Positions 58,913-64,000 of a stretch of 64,000 nt of DNA are shown here, piece after piece. Positions within the stretch are counted from its first letter, which is position 1. Every line of letters begins with the position of its first letter. This DNA comes from DASUPK01 sp963695675 (GTDB lineage Bacteria > Actinomycetota > Thermoleophilia > Solirubrobacterales > 70-9), in NCBI GenBank assembly GCA_963695675.1, contig CAVOGY010000005.1, forward strand, positions 434,001 to 498,000. Direction: 5' to 3'. The translations under genes and the position numbers were made by a program. The notes beneath the pieces are model-generated. The model saw only the letters and a list, made by a program, of their open reading frames with translations, did no database searches and was not told where the DNA came from.

Positions 58913-60580
58913 GTGAAGGCAGCGAGGCGACTGATCGAGCTGGCCCAGAGCGAGGGCGTCGATCGGGTCTTCGGCAACCCGGGCACGACCGAGCTGCCCT
59001 TCATGGATGAGCTCGCCCGAGTGCCGGAGTTCCAGTATTTCCTCGGGTTGCACGAGGGCACCGCCGTCTCGATGGCGGATGGCTACGCCCGGGCCACGGG
59101 CCGGCCCTCGTTCGTCAACCTCCACATCGCTGCGGGCCTCGCCCACGGCCTGGCGAACATGCTCAACGCCCGGCGGGCCCGCACGCCGATGGTGGTCACA
59201 GTCGGGCAGCAGGACCGCCGCCACCTGATCCATGACCCGATGCTCGGCGGGAACCTGCTGGCGCTCGCCCAGGGGGCCTTCAAGGACGCGGTCGAGGTGA
59301 ATCAGGTCGCCGACCTGCCGACGCTGATGCGACGCGCCTTCCTGCTCGCCCAGACTCCGCCGACCGGGCCGGTGATGGTCTCTATACCCGTCGACGTGCT
59401 CGAGGAGGAGTGGGACGATCCGCTCCCGGCTCGCACCGAGGTGCAGGAGCTCGGCGTCGCCGAGGGGGTCGAGGAGCTCGCCGAGGCTCTGCTCGCCGCC
59501 GGTGCCCCGGCGATCGTGGCGGGCGACGGCGTCGGTCGGGCCGGCGCAGTCGAGGACCTGGTCGCGTTGGCGGAGTCGCTGGGCGCGACGGTTTTCCACG
59601 AGCCGATGTACGACTGCGTGGACTTCCCGGCGACTCACCCGCTCTCCGCGGGGATGCTGCCGCCGGTCGACCAGCTCATCCGCGAGAAGCTGGCCGAGCA
59701 CGACGTCGCCTTCCTGATCGGCAGCCACGCCTTCTCGGCCCATTACTACACCGAGGCGACCCCAATCCCCGATCGGACCAGGATCCTGCAGCTCGACGCG
59801 GACCGGACCGAGCTCGGCCGCAACTACCCGGCCGAGATCGCGCTCCAGGGCGGCATCGGCCCGACGATCCGGGCCCTGACCCGGCTGACGGTGGGCCACT
59901 GTCCCGAGGCCGAGGCCCGGATCGCGGCCGCGAAGAGCGAGCGTGGCGACCGGTCGCGCCCGAGCGCCCCTCCCGCCTCCACCGGCGAGCGGATGGACGC
60001 GACCGAGGCCGCCGAGGCGCTGGTGGCGGGCCTGCCGGAGGACACGATCATGATCGAGGAGGCGATCACCACCGGCCTCGAGGTCCGCCGCGTCTTCGCT
60101 GCTGACCGCCCCGGCAGCTACCACCACTCCGTCGGCGGGGCGCTGGGCTGGGCGCTCGGCGCCGGGATCGGTGTGAAGATGGCGAAGCCTGACCGCCCCG
60201 TGGTCTCCGTGGTCGGTGACGGGACGGCGATGTACACCATCCAGGGCCTCTGGTCGGCGGCCCACTACGACGTTCCGCTGGTCCTCGTGGTGATGAACAA
60301 CCGCGAGTACGCCGCCTGCAAGCGAGGCATCGCCCGCGTGGTCGAGGGTGGTGGCGACCGCTACGTCGGCATGGACCTGACCGATCCGGAGATCGACTTC
60401 ATCGCCCTGGCGGGGTCCCTTGGCGCCGCGGCACGGTCCGCCGACAGCACCGAGGAGCTGTCAGCAGCGGTCTCCGAGGCGCTCGCCTCAGGCGCTCCCA
60501 CCCTGATCGACGCCGCGGTGGCGGGCACCCGCGACGAGCCCTCGGGCAAACCCGCAGAGCACTACGCCGCGGATCGCTAG
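58913..60580 (+). CDS. Thiamine-diphosphate enzyme, benzoylformate decarboxylase-like
   Basis: 555 residues. ThDP-dependent fold: FGNPGTTELPFMDELARVP with the nearby active Glu in LHEGTAVSMADGYARATG, NLHIAAG with the active-site His, and the ThDP-binding VVGDGTAMYTIQGLWSAAHY with MNNREY. BFD of Pseudomonas has Ser in GNPGSNE and LHSAAG; here it is Thr-Thr and Ile. It may decarboxylate benzoylformate or another 2-oxo acid to the aldehyde, which the coupled aldehyde dehydrogenase then oxidises. GTG 58913 begins four bases after the dehydrogenase stop. Acetolactate synthase-like or oxalyl-CoA types cannot be excluded. Confidence 0.88.
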   Translation: MKAARRLIELAQSEGVDRVFGNPGTTELPFMDELARVPEFQYFLGLHEGTAVSMADGYARATGRPSFVNLHIAAGLAHGLANMLNARRARTPMVVTVGQQDRRHLIHDPMLGGNLLALAQGAFKDAVEVNQVADLPTLMRRAFLLAQTPPTGPVMVSIPVDVLEEEWDDPLPARTEVQELGVAEGVEELAEALLAAGAPAIVAGDGVGRAGAVEDLVALAESLGATVFHEPMYDCVDFPATHPLSAGMLPPVDQLIREKLAEHDVAFLIGSHAFSAHYYTEATPIPDRTRILQLDADRTELGRNYPAEIALQGGIGPTIRALTRLTVGHCPEAEARIAAAKSERGDRSRPSAPPASTGERMDATEAAEALVAGLPEDTIMIEEAITTGLEVRRVFAADRPGSYHHSVGGALGWALGAGIGVKMAKPDRPVVSVVGDGTAMYTIQGLWSAAHYDVPLVLVVMNNREYAACKRGIARVVEGGGDRYVGMDLTDPEIDFIALAGSLGAAARSADSTEELSAAVSEALASGAPTLIDAAVAGTRDEPSGKPAEHYAADR

Positions 60581-60646
60581 CTTCGCCGATCGCAGCGTTC
60601 GGGGAGGGCCTTCGACGCCGCCGGGCTGTCGGACTAGTCGCGCCGG

Positions 60647-62113
60647 CTACCGCAGCGAGGTCCAGACGCTTTTCTTCTCGGTGTAGAGCTCGATCGCGTC
60701 CTTGCCCATCTCGCGGCCCCAGCCGCTTGACTTGAACCCGCCCCAGGGGGCGACAGCGTCGACCGGGTTCGGCATGTTGATCCAGATCGTGCCCGCCCGG
60801 ATCGCCGCGGCCATGCGGTGCGCGCGGGCGACGTCGCGCGTCCAGACCGAGGCCCCGAGGCCGTACTTCGTGTTGTTGGCTCGGGCCGCCAGCTCGTCCT
60901 CGGATTCGTAGGGCAGGATCGAGATCACCGGGCCGAAGATCTCCTCACGGGCGATCTTCATCTCGTCCTTGACGCTGTTGAAAATCGTCGGCTTGTAGAA
61001 GAAGCCCGAGGCCAGGTCGCCGTCCGCACGCTCGCCGCCGGTGACCAGGTCGGCGCCCTCCTCCTTGCCGGACTTGACGTAGCCGTCCACCCTCTTCAGG
61101 TGCTCCTCGCTGATCACCGGGCCGAGCTGGGTGGACTCCTCGATCCCGGGGCCCATCTTCATGCCCTCGGAGGCGGCGGCCGCCTTCTCGGCGAACTCGT
61201 CGGCGCGCTTCGCGTCGACGAAGAACCGGGCGTAGGCGACGCAGACCTGACCGGCGTTGAGGAACGCGCCCTGGAGGTTGCCCCCGACCGCCGCGTCGAT
61301 GTCCGCGTCGTCGAGGATCACGGTGGGCGCCTTGCCGCCCAGCTCCAGGCTGACCCGCTTCAGGTTGCCGGCGGAGGCGCGGACGATCTCGCGGCCGACC
61401 TCGGTCGAACCGGTGAAGGAGATCTTGTCGACGCCGTCGTGATTGGCGAGCGCCTGCCCGACCGCGGGGCCGCCGGTGACGACGTTGAGCACGCCGCCCG
61501 GAATCCCGGCCTCCTGGATCAGCTCGCCCAGCCGGATCGTGGTGAGCGGGGCCTGCTCCGCCGGCTTGATCACCGCGGTGTTGCCGCAGGCGAGTGCCGG
61601 GGCGATCTTCCAGCTCGCGATGTTGGTCGGGAAGTTCCAGGGGATGATCAGCGCGCAGACGCCGATCGGCTCGCGCAGCGTGTAGTGGAAGACGCCGGGG
61701 ATCGAGACCGGCGGGGTCTCGCCCTCGATCTTCGTCACCCAGCCCGCGTAGTAGCGGAAGTGCTCGGCCACGCCGGGGATCACGACCTGCGAGACCCCGA
61801 TCGGCTTGCCCTGATCGCGCGTCTCGAGCTCTGTCAGCTCGGCCATGTTCTCGTCGATCAGCTCGCCGACTCGCCAGAGCATCTTGGCGCGGGCCGCCGG
61901 GGGCAGGCCCGACCACTCTTCGGACTCGAATGCAGTGCGCGCCGCGGCGACCGCGGCGTCGACGTCCTTCGCGGTCGCCTCGGGCACGGTGGCGAGCGGC
62001 TCGCCGTTCGCCGGGTCGAGGCTCTCGAAGGTCTTGCCGTCCGAGGATCCCTGCCAGGAGCCTCCGATCAGCATCTGCTTCTCGTCCACCTTGCTCTTCG
62101 TCGCCGTCGCCAT
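60647..62113 (-). CDS. Aldehyde dehydrogenase (betaine/phenylacetaldehyde type)
   Basis: 488 residues. NAD site PIGVCALIIPWNFPTNIASW, Glu in SLELGGKAPTVILD and Cys in NAGQVCVAYARFFV, with end NPVDAVAPWGGFKSSGWGRE. Family resemblance is to betaine-aldehyde or phenylacetaldehyde dehydrogenases. The start ATG 62113 follows GGAAGGAG. It lies 36 bases after the GMC oxidase gene, so an alcohol oxidised by that enzyme would give its aldehyde substrate. It converges with the ThDP enzyme gene. Confidence 0.92.
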   Translation of the reverse strand: MATATKSKVDEKQMLIGGSWQGSSDGKTFESLDPANGEPLATVPEATAKDVDAAVAAARTAFESEEWSGLPPAARAKMLWRVGELIDENMAELTELETRDQGKPIGVSQVVIPGVAEHFRYYAGWVTKIEGETPPVSIPGVFHYTLREPIGVCALIIPWNFPTNIASWKIAPALACGNTAVIKPAEQAPLTTIRLGELIQEAGIPGGVLNVVTGGPAVGQALANHDGVDKISFTGSTEVGREIVRASAGNLKRVSLELGGKAPTVILDDADIDAAVGGNLQGAFLNAGQVCVAYARFFVDAKRADEFAEKAAAASEGMKMGPGIEESTQLGPVISEEHLKRVDGYVKSGKEEGADLVTGGERADGDLASGFFYKPTIFNSVKDEMKIAREEIFGPVISILPYESEDELAARANNTKYGLGASVWTRDVARAHRMAAAIRAGTIWINMPNPVDAVAPWGGFKSSGWGREMGKDAIELYTEKKSVWTSLR

Positions 62114-62149
62114 TCAGTGAACTCCTTCCGAAAAATTGAAATCAGGTCT

Positions 62150-64000
62150 CTAAGTCAGCTTCGCCGCCATGCCACGGGCGATCTTGTGGGCCGCGGCCTC
62201 GATCGTGATCATCGGGTTCACCCCCAGCGCCGTGGGGAGCACGGCGCCGTCGACGACGAAGAGGTTCTTCGCGTCCCACGCCTCGCCGGTCGGATCGCAG
62301 ACGGTGCTCCCCTTGGAGGCGCCCATATGGGCGGTCCCCATCAGATGGAACGAGCCCAGAGTCACCTGGGCGGGTCCCCACCCGTAGTCGTCGGCCGCCT
62401 TCAGCATCTGCTCCCGCCCGCCGTTGCCCGGGTCGTAGGAGACCCAGCCGGCGTGCGAGGTGTACATCCGCCGGGCACCGCCGGCCTCCAGGATCTGCGT
62501 CATCCCGTCGAGGCCCTTGCGCATCACGTCCCGGTCGAAGGCCGAGAGGGTCCAGACCGGGGCGGGCAGTCCGTCGGGGCCGACCACGACCTCGCCGGCG
62601 TCGCGCGCCCGCTGCAGAATCCCGAAACCGCCCGTGTACCGCAGGCTCTGCATCAGCTCGGCGTGATCGTTCGCGCCGCGCCACGGGGCGAAGACGGCGA
62701 GGTCGGAGGGGTGCGCCGAGGCGTGCATGTACTTGACGCCATACCCCTCCCCCATGTCCAGGAACTCGTCGCAGAAGGTGGAGCCGAAGACGCCGGTCCA
62801 GGGCAGCACCTCCTCGTCGAACATCGCCCAGACCAGCAGCACCGGATGGATCATCAGGTTCTTGCCGACGTTCGGGTTGTCGAGACCGGAGCGGACGAGC
62901 AGCGCCGGGGTGTTGATCGCCCCGGCGGCAGCGGCAACCGCCCGGGCGCGCACGGTGAGCTTGTGGCCGTCGGCGGTGGTGGCCTCGACGCCCTTCGCCT
63001 CGCCGCCCTCGATCACCACCTTCTCGACGGGGGCGTTTACGACGATCCGAGCGCCCGCGTCGTAGGCGTCCTGGAGCCAGGTCTTGAAGGTGGACTGCTT
63101 GGCGCCGATCGGGCAGCCGTAGTGGCATTGCCCGCAGATCTCCTCGTCGCAGCCGACCGCGTTCCGCTGCATCACCTGCGAGTCCCAGCCGAGCCTGGCG
63201 AGCCCCTCGCGGAAGCGCTCGTCGCGGAGCGAGGGCATGCTGTTCTCGGAGTTGACTTGGAGGCGATCCCAGACGGCGTCGAGGCTGTCGTCGAAGTCCT
63301 TCCCCATCCAGTCGTCGAGCCCGAAGCGGTCCTGCCAGTCCTGGCGAACGTGGTCCGGCGGGCGGAAGCACCAGGTGTAGTTGACCGTGGTGCCCCCGCC
63401 GAGGCAGAAGCCGGCGAGCAGCCCGATGCTCTGGTCGGGTGTCGGCACTCCGCCGCCGCCGAGGTAGAGCCGCACGTAGCCGTCGAGCTCGGCGCCGTCG
63501 AAGTCCTCCTCGCTGAAGTAGCCGCCCGCCTCGACCACGACGACGTCGAGCCCCGCCGCCGCCAGAACACCGGCGGCGGTGCCGCCACCGGCGCCTGAGC
63601 CGACGACCACCACGTCGCAGTCGAGCTCGGTGTCCTCGGTGATCTCGAGCGGCTCGATCGTCTTCGGCGGAGTGTCCTTCAGCTGCCCGTGCGGGCCGGG
63701 ATAGCCGATCGCCTCATCGACCGGGTTCTTCCCCTTCCCCTGCCAGGGGACGGTGTAGTACATGACTAGCGTCAGCTTGCGGAGCGCCTGGAAGGCGGCC
63801 CGCTGCATGACGTCCTCGGAATCGCACCACGACAGCAAGAAGCGCTCGCGGTCGGCCTGCGGCAGCTCGGCGAAGCCGGAATCCCAGTCCTCGATCAGCC
63901 CGGCGAACCCATCGCGGACGTCCGCGCTCGGGTTGGCGCCCATCGCCCCCAGGATCACATCGGGCACGCCGATCTCCGTCGCCGCCGGCAGGCCGTTCTC
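62150..64000 (-). CDS. GMC-family FAD-dependent alcohol oxidase, 5' end outside the window
   Basis: At least 617 residues, open to the window edge. After ~120 residues, the FAD-binding motif DCDVVVVGSGAGGGTAAGVL and the GMC signature FCLGGGTTVNYTWCFRPPDH are seen; near the end are GSFHLMGTAHMGAS and AVLPTALGVNPMITIEAAA with the usual His and Asn. The N-terminal extension and the Cys-rich CDEEICGQCHYGCPIGAK resemble the long-chain fatty alcohol oxidase group. It should oxidise an alcohol to an aldehyde, which the next gene's dehydrogenase would take to an acid. The internal GTG at 63967 is probably not the start. Confidence 0.9.
   Translation of the reverse strand, partial: ENGLPAATEIGVPDVILGAMGANPSADVRDGFAGLIEDWDSGFAELPQADRERFLLSWCDSEDVMQRAAFQALRKLTLVMYYTVPWQGKGKNPVDEAIGYPGPHGQLKDTPPKTIEPLEITEDTELDCDVVVVGSGAGGGTAAGVLAAAGLDVVVVEAGGYFSEEDFDGAELDGYVRLYLGGGGVPTPDQSIGLLAGFCLGGGTTVNYTWCFRPPDHVRQDWQDRFGLDDWMGKDFDDSLDAVWDRLQVNSENSMPSLRDERFREGLARLGWDSQVMQRNAVGCDEEICGQCHYGCPIGAKQSTFKTWLQDAYDAGARIVVNAPVEKVVIEGGEAKGVEATTADGHKLTVRARAVAAAAGAINTPALLVRSGLDNPNVGKNLMIHPVLLVWAMFDEEVLPWTGVFGSTFCDEFLDMGEGYGVKYMHASAHPSDLAVFAPWRGANDHAELMQSLRYTGGFGILQRARDAGEVVVGPDGLPAPVWTLSAFDRDVMRKGLDGMTQILEAGGARRMYTSHAGWVSYDPGNGGREQMLKAADDYGWGPAQVTLGSFHLMGTAHMGASKGSTVCDPTGEAWDAKNLFVVDGAVLPTALGVNPMITIEAAAHKIARGMAAKLT

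Noticed and set aside
60818..63598. A 926-codon open frame on the + strand
   Set aside because: It is antisense to two clear genes (aldehyde dehydrogenase and GMC oxidase), and its translation is low complexity (Arg, Gly, His, Asp, Val) as expected from GC-rich shadow frames.

Overview
The window is GC-rich, gene-dense DNA in which most genes abut or overlap by 1-8 bases. Protein content points to a high-GC actinobacterium: an actinobacterial-type integration host factor (mIHF), a DUF1918 protein, an LppX/LprG-like lipoprotein, an MMPL exporter, a Mce/Mla-type YrbE pair, a zinc-ribbon class III cyclase fused to AAA and TPR modules, and several ECF sigma factors. The deep-branching class Thermoleophilia (Solirubrobacterales-like) is my best guess; this is inference from gene content, not a database match. 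I saw no rRNA, tRNA, CRISPR array, insertion sequence or prophage.

Layout. 0-6.5 kb: fatty-acid oxidation (a 3-hydroxyacyl-CoA dehydrogenase/enoyl-CoA hydratase fusion coupled to a sirtuin, and an acyl-CoA dehydrogenase behind a palindromic operator-like site), with GNAT, PadR and ExoD-family genes. 6.5-11.5 kb: small hypotheticals, a peroxiredoxin (Bcp) gene with its active site deleted, a DUF3224 protein, two cation exchangers in tandem and a lipoprotein. 11.6-17 kb: a five-gene + strand run led by a cyclase-AAA-TPR regulator. 17-21 kb: PPK2, a MoxR/CoxE pair and a peroxiredoxin. 20.9-24.4 kb: a leftward series CYTH, CHAD, epimerase, ECF41-type sigma factor, with a match to the ECF41 promoter consensus in front of the epimerase. 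24.4-27.1 kb: a TPP riboswitch and a thiamine-precursor ABC transporter. 27-32.8 kb: a CGNR protein, a truncated ECF sigma factor, an AlkA-like glycosylase, a PEBP protein, and a divergent alpha-oxoamine synthase/GNAT pair. 33-39 kb: mIHF with a clear promoter, envelope and hypothetical proteins, and an MMPL exporter. 39-42.3 kb: a YrbE/YrbE/ATPase lipid ABC transporter without an MCE gene. 42.4-47.3 kb: a lipoprotein, a broken and an intact sugar dehydrogenase, and a beta-propeller protein. 47.3-51.8 kb: a PucR-type regulator divergent from a four-gene operon of PTPS-like pterin synthase, methyltransferase, glycosyltransferase and SDR. 51.8-64 kb: flavin reductase, three aldehyde dehydrogenases, MetE, a benzoylformate-decarboxylase-like ThDP enzyme and a GMC alcohol oxidase cut by the window edge.

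The strongest leads for something undescribed are (1) the translationally linked PTPS-methyltransferase-glycosyltransferase-SDR operon, which looks like a pathway to a modified, possibly glycosylated pterin; and (2) a repeated 5'-leader element (GATGCGAGGG ... CGACCCGT type) seen five times in front of genes, whose best copies fold the Shine-Dalgarno sequence into a hairpin. The ECF41 promoter match, the AOS/GNAT pair and three damaged genes (bcp, sugar dehydrogenase, ECF sigma) are also worth checking.
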